Shown here one piece after another: positions 1-7,516 of a DNA stretch of 64,000 nt. This DNA comes from Streptococcus panodentis (GTDB taxonomy: Bacteria > Bacillota > Bacilli > Lactobacillales > Streptococcaceae): positions 25,199 to 89,198 of the forward strand of contig NZ_QFAY01000006.1 of NCBI RefSeq assembly GCF_017884005.1. The letters run 5' to 3'. The first letter of the stretch is position 1. The number at the start of each line of letters is the position of its first letter. The translations under genes were made by a program, and so were the position numbers. The notes under the pieces are model-generated. The model was not told the origin of the DNA. It was given only the letters and a program-made list of their open reading frames with translations, and did no database searches.

Positions 1-1
1 G

Positions 2-386
2 GATGACAATAATAATCAGCCAACTCCGCCTCCTACCGATAATGGTGACAACGGCGGCAATGACAATAACCAGCCGACTCCCCCACCTGCTGATGATAAC
101 GGCGGCAACAATGGCGGCAATGGGAACAATCAGCCGACCCCTCCGAGCGACGACGGTCAGCCAGTCCAGCCGACTCCTCCGGCTGATCCTAATCCGGATG
201 ACAATAATAATCAGCCAACTCCGCCTCCTACCGATAATGGTGACAACGGCGGCAATGACAATAACCAGCCGACTCCCCCGCCTGCTGATGATAACGGCGG
301 CAACAATGGCGGCGGCAATGGGAACAATCAGCCAACCCCTCCGAGCGACGATGGTCAGCCAGTCCAGCCAACTCCTCCCCAGCCGG
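2..386 (+). repeat. 195-bp in-gene tandem repeat, two copies
   Basis: Unit 1 starts at 2 and unit 2 at 197. They are near-identical at DNA level over about 190 bp, differing by scattered point changes and a 3-bp GGC insertion near 311. The unit may extend upstream of the window, so the true copy number is unknown. Confidence 0.85.
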
Positions 387-787
387 GTCAGCCTGACCAG
401 CCGACTCCTCCAAGTGATGACAATCAGCCTAACAGACCGGCCAACCCTGCTGACCCAGTCACGCCGACCGATCCTTCCAGACCGGCAGACGGCAATAATC
501 CTATTGACAAAAATAAGAGGGCTGAAGGAAATGGTGAGGGAGCCAGCATCTCTGATCCGACTATTTCGGTCCAAGGTCCTGTAGAAAACACGAATAACAA
601 TACCACAGCTGTCCCCGAAGCCGCACCGACTCCCCCGCCTGCGCCTGTGACAGTAACCGTGACAGCTCAGGATCCAGCGCTTCCGGCGACAGGAACAAGG
701 CGGTCCCTGCTTCTGGCCGCGACTGGAGCAGCCCTTCTGTCTATGCTGGCCCTGCTCGGCATGACAGACAAGAAAAAGACTCAGTAA
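2..787 (+). CDS. LPXTG cell-wall-anchored surface protein, C-terminal part (5' end outside window)
   Basis: The visible 261 residues are a Pro/Asn/Gly/Asp-rich wall-spanning stalk followed by a sortase signal: LPATG about 35 residues from the end, a hydrophobic segment and a DKKKTQ positively charged tail. The stalk contains a 65-residue unit (195 bp) repeated almost identically from positions 2 and 197, built from QPTPPPTDN, QPTPPPADD and QPTPPSDD blocks; the second unit has one extra Gly codon. The family is covalently attached to peptidoglycan by sortase A. The adhesive or enzymatic N-terminal domain lies outside the window, so function cannot be assigned. The frame is fixed by the uninterrupted reading to TAA at 785-787 and by the terminator just downstream. 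Confidence 0.9.
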   Translation, partial: DDNNNQPTPPPTDNGDNGGNDNNQPTPPPADDNGGNNGGNGNNQPTPPSDDGQPVQPTPPADPNPDDNNNQPTPPPTDNGDNGGNDNNQPTPPPADDNGGNNGGGNGNNQPTPPSDDGQPVQPTPPQPGQPDQPTPPSDDNQPNRPANPADPVTPTDPSRPADGNNPIDKNKRAEGNGEGASISDPTISVQGPVENTNNNTTAVPEAAPTPPPAPVTVTVTAQDPALPATGTRRSLLLAATGAALLSMLALLGMTDKKKTQ

Positions 788-834
788 CCTCTTTTTGACG
801 ATGAGTCATTGAGAGCTGCCGGACTCCTTTAGAT

Positions 835-861
835 GCCTGACTGCAAGGTCGGGCTTTTTTG
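835..861 (+). terminator. intrinsic terminator of the LPXTG gene
   Basis: 7-bp stem GCCTGAC / GTCGGGC (one G-T pair) around loop TGCAAG, followed by a run of six T. Confidence 0.8.
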
Positions 862-948
862 TTTTCTCTCTTTATGATAAAGCTCTATTAAAAATATTTC
901 CTGTATAATTTTAAGTAAGAATAATGACAAAAAGGAGGTGAAAAAGGC

Positions 949-2001
949 TTGTCCACAATCCTTAGCAAATATAAAATCAGACAGAACGAATCTGGGAAAT
1001 ACACCACTGTCGTTCCTTCATTTTACGATAAAGACTACTACCGGCATTTTCAGATAAAACGCCTGCCGCAGACCAACCGCTTCCCTTTTTTTCTGCAGGC
1101 AGACAATGACGGTTCAGGAAGCATCCAGCTGACAATCAGTTACCAGAGCGAAGCAGATTTTCTGCTGGTTGGCCGCCAGCTGTCGCAGCTGGAACAAAAA
1201 ATTTTGGTGTTTATTGCCCGTTTCAGAAACGTCCAGAAACTCCAGATTCAAAAGGAAATAGGGAGCAGTACTGCGGGAAGCCGCCTTGAAAAAGCTCTGA
1301 AAAAACTGCATCAGTATTTTTTGATTGAGGTCTGGGAATTTCCGCGCAAGGACAAGGCCGGGGAGTCAGCCAGGGCTTACTCCATCACACGAAACGGCTT
1401 CTCTCTGCTGCGCTATTTGCAGCTTTTGGAGCAGCAAGGGTGCTATCAATGGGAGACCGCCTTTGATGCGGATCTTTACCAGCCAATCCGCAGCTGGAAA
1501 ATCGTAGATACCTATCAGGTTTTTAGGCTGTCAGCCCATTACAAGGATTTCATACCTGAAAAGCAGTTTGAGCCCAAGCCCTACACGGTTAGGCAGGCAG
1601 ATAGAAAAAAGAATGCTCTGGGCGAGGAAAAAGAAAGCCGGACAGAACGGCAGATTTTTTTGCGGCAGGCCAGTGTTGAGGGCGAGCTCCTTTTTGAAAA
1701 TCCAAGGCTGCAGTATGTCTTTGACCTCTATCCTCTGGTTACGGAAAAAGATGTGGCAGACCTGCTGCTGCAGCACTGGTCGACTTTTGAAGATGACTAC
1801 CGTTATCTGGTGCTGATTGTCGACTCTTGGGACTGGGTTGAAGAAATCAGTCAGACCTACAGTCTGCCGGATTATGCGGCTAATATTCTCTTTTTTGATT
1901 TGGACAGTGTCCAGAATGATGACCTGCTGAGCTCCCTCTATCAATTTGATCCGGACAGCAGCACTTATTCGGTTTTGCCTTTTAAATTCATGCATCCATA
2001 G
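949..2001 (+). CDS. Hypothetical protein with a possible winged-helix segment
   Basis: 350 residues, TTG start at 949 chosen because AAGGAGGTG sits 8 nt upstream and no ATG fits. No signal peptide or membrane segment. Residues about 78-140 (LSQLEQKILVFIARF through YSITRNGFSLLRYL) read like a winged helix-turn-helix: three helices followed by a beta wing. The rest is not recognised. Replication-relaxation or plasmid-initiator-like wHTH proteins have a comparable shape, but that is only a resemblance. Monocistronic by context: terminator upstream, long non-coding region downstream. Confidence 0.7.
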   Translation: MSTILSKYKIRQNESGKYTTVVPSFYDKDYYRHFQIKRLPQTNRFPFFLQADNDGSGSIQLTISYQSEADFLLVGRQLSQLEQKILVFIARFRNVQKLQIQKEIGSSTAGSRLEKALKKLHQYFLIEVWEFPRKDKAGESARAYSITRNGFSLLRYLQLLEQQGCYQWETAFDADLYQPIRSWKIVDTYQVFRLSAHYKDFIPEKQFEPKPYTVRQADRKKNALGEEKESRTERQIFLRQASVEGELLFENPRLQYVFDLYPLVTEKDVADLLLQHWSTFEDDYRYLVLIVDSWDWVEEISQTYSLPDYAANILFFDLDSVQNDDLLSSLYQFDPDSSTYSVLPFKFMHP

Positions 2002-2472
2002 GTTTCGTTGAGGATAACGGATGATTTCTTTTGCAGGCTTTCTGAATGCTCAAATGATGAGGATGCCATTCAGAAGCAGGCATAGCGGCGGAACAGAAGC
2101 CCCTCTTGAAAATTTTGGGGCTTGGCTTCAGGTTCGGTCTAAAAAGATTCCCCGAGCCTTTTTGCTCCCAGCCCAGTTCACTGCCAAAAGCGAACTAAAA
2201 AACTATAAGATTTTCTCAATGAACTTACTGAATAAAAAAATTAATTTTCGATTCAAATTTACAGGAATTTTTAAGACTTATGGTATACTCTTATAGGAGA
2301 AATATCTACCCTTGCTCAGTAAACATTTTTATTCCTGGCACCCCTTGATAGCAGCTGCTTCAAGGCCGCAAATGATATTTAGGATAAAAAGATTTACAAG
2401 TCAGACAGAAGATTCGGCGCACCGAAATAAGGCCCATACGAGATGTAGAAAATAAAAGAGGAGTCAAAATGA
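2002..2472. other. Non-coding interval with a likely promoter
   Basis: About 470 bp with no convincing gene. A TATACT at 2282-2287 could be a -10 box driving the small gene at 2473, implying a 5' leader of roughly 180 nt. GGAG-type SD sequences are absent from the open frames here. Confidence 0.5.
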
Positions 2473-2667
2473 ATGAAGCAAACAGATGATGGTAAAAAAT
2501 ATTTGGTCGTCCATGGAGAAAAATTAATCGAAGAAATAGCCCAAACGTTTCCTGTGACAGTCCAGGAATATGACGGAACCAAGGTCGGTCTGATAAAGTT
2601 AGAAGACCTTGATCAGATACCGGAGGAGCTGCAGGCTTTGCTAGATGACAGTATTGAGATACTATAA
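2473..2667 (+). CDS. Small hypothetical acidic protein (64 aa)
   Basis: MKQTDDGKKYLVVHGEKLIE... with no membrane segment and an acidic C-terminal half. Start 2473 is preferred over ATG 2469 because the latter hits a stop after six codons; GAGGAG ends about 9 nt upstream. A clear terminator follows directly. I do not recognise the family; size and charge would fit a small antitoxin or regulator, but nothing adjacent looks like a partner. Confidence 0.65.
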   Translation: MKQTDDGKKYLVVHGEKLIEEIAQTFPVTVQEYDGTKVGLIKLEDLDQIPEELQALLDDSIEIL

Positions 2668-2697
2668 AACAGGCGCTGAAGACAGTGCCTGTTTTAT
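2666..2697 (+). terminator. intrinsic terminator after the 64-aa gene
   Basis: Stem AAAACAGGC / GCCTGTTTT overlapping the TAA stop, ending in T-rich sequence. Confidence 0.75.
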
Positions 2698-2700
2698 ATC

Positions 2701-3004
2701 GTCATTTGTTTCTCTTTTATTCCGTCATTAACTCGCCTTGCTCCAACAGTCCTTCTGGACTGTTGGAGGCTGGAGATAAAGGGAACGCAGTTCCCGGCTT
2801 TCGTTCAGTCCGGGGGAGTGAGTCTGTCCCACTGCCATCAGCCCTGCGCTTTTGAAACAGACTTCCTCACGGAAGCTTTATCCGCCGCCTCAAAACCTCC
2901 GCTGGAGGTTTTGAGCAGCTCGCAGCCCATCATTTTCTTATTTCAAAATGATAGGCTGAAACTGTCCCCCGGGCAGTTTCACTGCTAAAAGCCGACTAAA
3001 AGGC
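2701..3004 (+). repeat. Long copy of MITE-like family (E1, about 304 bp)
   Basis: Starts with a GTCATTTGTTTCTCTTTTAT-type end and finishes with CTAAAAGCCGACTAAAAGGC, imperfect inverted copies of each other. Inside are three further hairpins: arms CTCCAACAGTCC / GGACTGTTGGAG at 2741-2768, arms CTCAAAACCTCC / GGAGGTTTTGAG at 2889-2915, and GAAACTGTCC / GGGCAGTTTC near 2957-2980. The same modules recur near 4626-4800, 57854-57885, 59530-59690 and 61810-61862. Confidence 0.7.
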
Positions 3005-3067
3005 TATATCACAGAAGTCAGTCCCGGCCTCATTTAGACTTTCAAAGGGCCTGAGATGCTGGTCGGT

Positions 3068-3646
3068 CTAGTCGCAGACAAAGGTCAGCGGTTCCTGTGT
3101 CTTCATGTCGATATACTGTCCCTTGTAGTACATGACATTGGCTTTGCGCAGCCAAGAAGTAATCTTATCGCGGACATTGAACTCAATGCCCAGTTCAGCT
3201 TCCACCTTCTTGATCTGCTTTTGCTGCATTTCTCTGGAGAAGAATTTGGCCAAAATATCCGTATCAATCAGATGTTCAGAAATAATAACAGCAGGATCTT
3301 TCAGATAATTGATGAAATTCTGATAGGTCAGGCTTTTCAGAAAATCATTGCACTTGTCGATAAAGCGCTTGGTCATCAGCCCTTCTTCAAACTGAAGCAG
3401 GGGAAAATAGAGTAGACGATAGTAGGTTTCAAAGATTTCCTCAACATCTTTGCTGCTGAATTCCTTGGCCAGGGATTTGCTGATAGGACGCTGGCCGCCG
3501 TAGACATTGATCCCGATTTCCAGACACATATTGTAGGGGCTGTAGCCCAGCAGCATGCAGTTGATAATTTCTTGGTTTTGCTCGTCTTTGCATTGTTTTT
3601 TAAAATTTTTCAGCTTTTCTTCTAAAAATATGATTTTAATTTCCAT
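3068..3646 (-). CDS. Hypothetical protein downstream of an XRE regulator
   Basis: 192 residues from ATG at 3646, chosen over an upstream in-frame ATG at 3682 because AGAGGAG lies 9 nt before it. Soluble, charged, mostly helical with Lys/Glu-rich ends; no recognised motif. It is transcribed after the 63-aa HTH protein (gap about 55 nt to that gene), so the two probably form a regulator-plus-effector pair. Codon use looks like the neighbourhood. Function unknown. Confidence 0.75.
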   Translation of the reverse strand: MEIKIIFLEEKLKNFKKQCKDEQNQEIINCMLLGYSPYNMCLEIGINVYGGQRPISKSLAKEFSSKDVEEIFETYYRLLYFPLLQFEEGLMTKRFIDKCNDFLKSLTYQNFINYLKDPAVIISEHLIDTDILAKFFSREMQQKQIKKVEAELGIEFNVRDKITSWLRKANVMYYKGQYIDMKTQEPLTFVCD

Positions 3647-3700
3647 AAAACGTTGCTCCTCTGTAAATGACTTCACCACCACTGAAAAGTTGATTTAAAA

Positions 3701-3892
3701 TCAATCCACTTTAAGAAGTTCGTCGGTATTTACGTTGAAAATTTTGGCAAGTTTGACCAGTTTGTCACCTCTGATACTGAGTTGATTCCGCTCCATATGG
3801 GAGACGGTCATCTGAGAAACCCCCAGCAATTTTGCCAGTTGAGCCTGTGTCATTTTATTGTGGCGTGCTCTTAATTCTGCTATCGTTACCAT
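3701..3892 (-). CDS. Small XRE-family transcriptional regulator
   Basis: 63 residues that are almost entirely one lambda-Cro/CI-type helix-turn-helix: MTQAQLAKLLGVSQMTVSHMERN is the HTH core (helix 2, turn, recognition helix). GAGGAGG precedes the ATG by 7 nt. It is divergent from the XRE gene at 4114, sharing a 221-bp AT-rich region in which both could bind. Such one-domain regulators commonly autoregulate and control the next gene, here the 192-aa unknown. Confidence 0.88.
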   Translation of the reverse strand: MVTIAELRARHNKMTQAQLAKLLGVSQMTVSHMERNQLSIRGDKLVKLAKIFNVNTDELLKVD

Positions 3893-4113
3893 AAAAGCCT
3901 CCTCAAATTTTATGACTAAAATTATATACCTTTTATTTTAGTTTATCAATAGCCTTGTTGATTTAAAATCATGATTTTTAAAATATAGGTTTTATTAATA
4001 GGCTTTTGAGCCGCTTATTAAACTTTCTTTACAATTTCGTTAAGAGAATATTGATAAACGATTCGGTTGCTGGTATAATTTTATTGAAATGATGAGAAAG
4101 AGAGGGTTGGCAA

Positions 4114-4563
4114 ATGGCGACGATAGGAGAACGGATCAGACAGCTGCGGTCGTCTCAGGGCTTTACCCAGGCCCGCTTGGCGGAGGTGCTGCATGTCAGT
4201 AAGAGCGCCGTTTCTAAGTGGGAAAGCAACACCAATCTGCCTCAGGCTATGGAGCTGAAGAATATGAGCAGTCTCTTTCATGTCAGGTCTGACTATCTTC
4301 TGGGGCTTTCCAATCAGCCGGCAGCAGGTTCGGCAGGCGGAGATAAAAAACTGGCAGCGCTAACTGCCTATTTTCAGCAGCTGGAGAGGGAAGAAAGCAA
4401 GCAGCGTTGCTTAGACTTTGTTATCAGCCAGCTGAATGAGCAGGAAACAGCTAAAATGCAGGCTGAGCTGCTTCAGAAAACACTGGATGAGCCCAAAGAT
4501 CACCTTCCGGATGTCAAAATTATTGTGGATGCCGATGCTGCACTGCAGGAATTAGACAAATAA
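4114..4563 (+). CDS. XRE-family transcriptional regulator (149 aa)
   Basis: N-terminal HTH at residues about 5-60 (GERIRQLRSSQGFTQARLAEVLHVSKSAVSKWE), then a Gly/Ala linker and a helical C-terminal half of unknown ligand or oligomerisation function. The ATG at 4114 follows GAGAGGG. Divergent from 3701-3892. The region downstream is repeat-filled with no linked gene, so its target is not evident apart from its own promoter. Confidence 0.88.
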   Translation: MATIGERIRQLRSSQGFTQARLAEVLHVSKSAVSKWESNTNLPQAMELKNMSSLFHVRSDYLLGLSNQPAAGSAGGDKKLAALTAYFQQLEREESKQRCLDFVISQLNEQETAKMQAELLQKTLDEPKDHLPDVKIIVDADAALQELDK

Positions 4564-4625
4564 GGCCGAGAGCTAAACTCGTGTGCCGCTCCTGCCGTAG
4601 ATGCTCATTTCCTTTATCTTTTATA

Positions 4626-4830
4626 GTCTTTTCCTTTGTTTTTAGTGGTGAAACTGTCTGGGGGACAGTTTCAGCCTATCACTAAAAATATAGGACGATA
4701 GGGCAGCGAGGCACTCAAAAGCTCCAGTGGAGGTTTGGAGCTGGTGGATGGCGCTTCCGAGCTTTCGGCTTTCTAGGCTCGGCCTGGAGTCTGTCTCGGC
4801 CGCTTCAATCCCCCGAGCAAAAGCCTATAA
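4626..4830. repeat. Diverged MITE-like copy (E2), reverse modules
   Basis: Begins with GTCTTTTCCTTTGTTTTTAG and contains the hairpin GAAACTGTC / GACAGTTTC (about 4649-4676) followed by a degenerate form of the CTCCAGTGGAG module; no clear second end. The 378 bp between the XRE gene and rlmA hold nothing else I can support. Confidence 0.5.
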
Positions 4831-4940
4831 CTAACTGTTGAAACTTAAAAACTGCCGGCTTCAGATGAGGCTGGCAGTTTTTTGTGGGACAGGCGGTCTC
4901 TTTGGAGCTTGAGACTCTGCTTTAGGTCCTTTCCTAGTTA

Positions 4941-5786
4941 TTACTTGTTCTGTTTTCTTTTTCCAACGAGGATAATGGCGGAGATAGTGACCTGTTTGAG
5001 GTCTTCCCAGTCGATTAGTTCCTGATGAACATGAAAGAGCAGGGGCGTCATCTGAATCAGAGCGGCTCTTTCCTGGGGCTGGAGCGGTTGGCAGTGTTCG
5101 ACTTCCTGCTGGGACAGAATGTCAAAGTGCTCCTGAAAATGCTGGATTACCTGCTGGTTGGAATAGGTCTTTCTGCCCAGCTGTTCGACCGCCTTTTCGC
5201 GGATTTCCTGCAAGTGGCTGTCCTTGGGGACGACCTTGATGACCAATCCTTCCTTTTTCAGGACCCGCTGAAATTCCTGATAATTGGCCGGGGAAAAAAT
5301 ATCCAAAACAACATCCACTGCCTGCTCCTGAATGGGCAGCCGGGCCAAATCTCCGACAAACCAGTTAACTGCCAAACTCTTGTCACTCTTAGCAGCCAGC
5401 TGAATGGATTCCTTGGACAGGTCAAAGGCGTAAATCTTTTTGCGGGGCAGGGCGGCCTGAATTTCCCGGGCATAATAGCCCTCGCCGCAGCCGACATCCA
5501 AAAGGGTCGCATGCGGAGCGGTTTCCTGCAGGATCTGCAGCAGGCTGTCTAAAATGTGTCTATAAAAACCGGCTTCCAGAATCAGCTGCCGGTTCTGAAA
5601 GCTGGCTTTATCATAGTCTTTAGACTGCCTGACCTGCGGAGCCAGATGAACATAGCCAAATCGGGCGATGTCGTAGGAGTGACGCCTGGGACACTTGAGG
5701 CTGTTTTGGTCCAGCTGCAGCTGCTGGCTGCACAGCGGACAGGCAAAAGCCTGAGCCTTGGCAAATCGGGCGATGGTGGATTTCAT
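4941..5786 (-). CDS. rlmA: 23S rRNA (guanine-N1-)-methyltransferase RlmA(II) type
   Basis: 281 residues. N-terminal zinc site CPLC...CPRRH (residues about 16-36), then a Rossmann SAM-binding core with motif I LLDVGCGEGYYAR (about residue 96) and DLSKESI. The family methylates a guanine in helix 35 of 23S rRNA; Gram-positive members (RlmAII/TlrB type) act on G748. The start ATG at 5786 places the zinc motif at the expected distance from the N-terminus. Monocistronic, convergent with nothing obvious; the region behind it contains two repeat elements. Confidence 0.88.
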   Translation of the reverse strand: MKSTIARFAKAQAFACPLCSQQLQLDQNSLKCPRRHSYDIARFGYVHLAPQVRQSKDYDKASFQNRQLILEAGFYRHILDSLLQILQETAPHATLLDVGCGEGYYAREIQAALPRKKIYAFDLSKESIQLAAKSDKSLAVNWFVGDLARLPIQEQAVDVVLDIFSPANYQEFQRVLKKEGLVIKVVPKDSHLQEIREKAVEQLGRKTYSNQQVIQHFQEHFDILSQQEVEHCQPLQPQERAALIQMTPLLFHVHQELIDWEDLKQVTISAIILVGKRKQNK

Positions 5787-5851
5787 AAGGGTTCCCCTTC
5801 TTTCTTGCTGCTTTACTGCTCCGTAAACCTTCTGCTTTAAATGCCGGCAGT

Positions 5852-5921
5852 GGGACAGACTCCCATGATGGCTGAGTCCTCACCCACAGAGGGATGGATC
5901 TTTTGGAAGATACCGTATAAG
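5852..5921 (-). repeat. About 70-bp intergenic repeat, family A, copy 1
   Basis: Minus-strand copy of the element whose core reads TATACGGTATCTTCC, then ATCCATCCCTCTGTGGGTGA, then CAGCCATCATGGGAGTCTGT. It contains the small inverted repeat ATCTT..AAGAT. Lies between rlmA and tyrS. Confidence 0.8.
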
Positions 5922-5955
5922 AGGCCCATGACGGCTGCCTTGCTCTCTGTATACA

Positions 5956-6026
5956 GACTTTTCGTTTGCTTTTGGCTCCCCCGGGCTGTGTAAGCTAGCA
6001 AAGCAATAAAAGATAAACTTAATGAC
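5956..6026 (-). repeat. Short MITE-like copy (E3, 71 bp)
   Basis: Ends GACTTTTCGTTTGCTTTTGG (5956-5975) and AAAAGATAAACTTAATGAC (6008-6026) are imperfect inverted copies of each other, as in the other family members. A short open frame across this region has no SD and is not a gene. Confidence 0.7.
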
Positions 6027-6134
6027 GATAAAAGGATGGTGATGTTCCAGACCGTGACAATCAAAGAAAATCGAAGATAACAGAGTTAAGAAAAGAAGCC
6101 GGTTTTTCGGCCGGCTCCTTGCCTTGTTTTGGCA

Positions 6135-7391
6135 TCAGTAAGTCAGAGCAAAGTATTTTTTCTTGCCGCGGCGGATGACCGTCAGCTCATTTTCCAACTT
6201 GTCTGCTTCAGTCAGGCTGTAGTTCAGATCCTGAATACGTTCGCCATTGAGATAGATGGCGCCGTTTTGGATATCTTCGCGGGCCTGTCGCTTGGAGCTG
6301 ACGACACCGGCTGTGACCAAGAGCTCCACGAGAAGAAGGCTGTCCTCGGCCTGAACCTGATAGCTGGGTACGCCCGACAAACCTTGTCTCAGTTCTGTGA
6401 CAGAGAGGTTTTTAATGTTTCCGGCAAAGAGCTGCTCGCTGATATTCAGAGCCTCTTGATAGGCTTTCTCGCCGTGCACCAGAGTCACGACTTCGCGGGC
6501 CAGAATTTTCTGAGCCAGACGCTCGTGCGGAGCCGCCTCAAACTGCTGGCGGATGTCCTCGATTTCTTCCAGTGAGAGGAAGGTGAAAATCTTCAGGAAG
6601 CGAACGGCATCGGCATCCATGACATTCATCCAGAACTGGTACATTTCATAAGGCGAAGTCTTGTCTGCATTGAGCCAGACAGCATTGCCTTCGGATTTGC
6701 CGAATTTTTTGCCAGTAGCGTCCGTAATGAGCGGGACGGTCATGACATGGCCGATCTTATCAGCTTTGCGGCGCAGCAGTTCGGTCCCTGCTGTCATATT
6801 GCCCCATTGATCAGAACCGCCGATTTGCAGGGTGACTCCATGTTCTTGGTTTAAGACAAAAAAGTCGTAGCCCTGCATGATTTGGTAGGCAAATTCTGTG
6901 TAGGAAATTCCTGTCTCGATCCGGCTCTTGACGGAGTCCTTGCTCATCATGTAGTTGACGGTGAAGTATTTGCCGACATCGCGCAGAAAATCAATAAAGC
7001 TGATGCTGCTGAACCAGTCGTAGTTGTTGACCATTTCAGCCTTATTTGCTCCCTTTTCAAAGTCAAGGAAGCGGGCAAGCTGTCCCTGAATGCTCTTAAC
7101 CCAGCCGTTAACTGTTTCTTTTGTTTGGAGACTGCGCTCAGCATCTCTGAAAGACGGGTCCCCAATCAAGCCAGTCGCACCGCCGACGAGCGCATAGGGC
7201 TTATGACCTGCCAGCTGCAGGCGGCGGCTGGTCAAAATAGCCACCAAATGTCCCAGATGAAGGCTGTCGGCAGTCGGATCATAGCCGGTGTAATAAGAAA
7301 CTTGTCCTTCTTCCAGGGCTTTGCGCAAAGCTTCTTCATCAGTTGTTTGGAAAACCAAACCACGCTCTTTTAGCTCATCAAAAATGTGCAT
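6135..7391 (-). CDS. tyrS: Tyrosyl-tRNA synthetase
   Basis: 418 residues, the normal family length, from ATG 7391 (AAGGAG 6 nt upstream); an in-frame longer start lacks an SD. Class I synthetase: signature HLGH within [18 protein letters not shown]-equivalent KFGKS, and a C-terminal S4 RNA-binding domain (about residues 350-410, [18 protein letters not shown]). Charges tRNA-Tyr in the cytoplasm. Divergent from pbp1b with a 125-bp shared promoter region; that is too short for a T-box leader, so regulation by tRNA-Tyr antitermination is not supported. Confidence 0.98.
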   Translation of the reverse strand: MHIFDELKERGLVFQTTDEEALRKALEEGQVSYYTGYDPTADSLHLGHLVAILTSRRLQLAGHKPYALVGGATGLIGDPSFRDAERSLQTKETVNGWVKSIQGQLARFLDFEKGANKAEMVNNYDWFSSISFIDFLRDVGKYFTVNYMMSKDSVKSRIETGISYTEFAYQIMQGYDFFVLNQEHGVTLQIGGSDQWGNMTAGTELLRRKADKIGHVMTVPLITDATGKKFGKSEGNAVWLNADKTSPYEMYQFWMNVMDADAVRFLKIFTFLSLEEIEDIRQQFEAAPHERLAQKILAREVVTLVHGEKAYQEALNISEQLFAGNIKNLSVTELRQGLSGVPSYQVQAEDSLLLVELLVTAGVVSSKRQAREDIQNGAIYLNGERIQDLNYSLTEADKLENELTVIRRGKKKYFALTY

Positions 7392-7427
7392 GTGCATCTC
7401 CTTTTCAACATATAGTGTGCTCACTCT

Positions 7428-7455
7428 ATTGTATCACAAAGCGTTTAAATAGCAA
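7428..7455 (-). promoter_or_regulatory. tyrS promoter
   Basis: Reading the minus strand: -35 TTGCTA (7455-7450), 16-bp spacer, -10 TACAAT (7433-7428), about 37 nt upstream of the start codon. Confidence 0.65.
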
Positions 7456-7462
7456 TGTTTCC

Positions 7463-7492
7463 TTGAAATAAATCATAGTTATTTGTTATAAT
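7463..7492 (+). promoter_or_regulatory. pbp1b promoter
   Basis: -35 TTGAAA (7463-7468), 18-bp spacer, -10 TATAAT (7487-7492); start codon at 7517. Confidence 0.75.
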
Positions 7493-7516
7493 GGTACAAT
7501 ACAAGGAGAATCTGTT

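Noticed and set aside
3..584. Open frame of 193 codons overlapping the start of the window
   Set aside because: It is the +1 shift of the LPXTG stalk repeat; low-complexity codons keep it open. The LPATG frame reaches a proper anchor and stop.
2021..2296. Possible 91-aa gene
   Set aside because: No SD, no recognisable composition, overlaps a probable promoter and repeat-like sequence.
5837..6064. Possible 75-aa membrane protein on minus strand
   Set aside because: TTG start without SD; spans a MITE-like element and a family A repeat whose translation accounts for most of it.
7392..7516. T-box leader for tyrS
   Set aside because: Only 125 bp separate tyrS from pbp1b, both promoters fit there, and no T-box GGTGG-type motif is visible.
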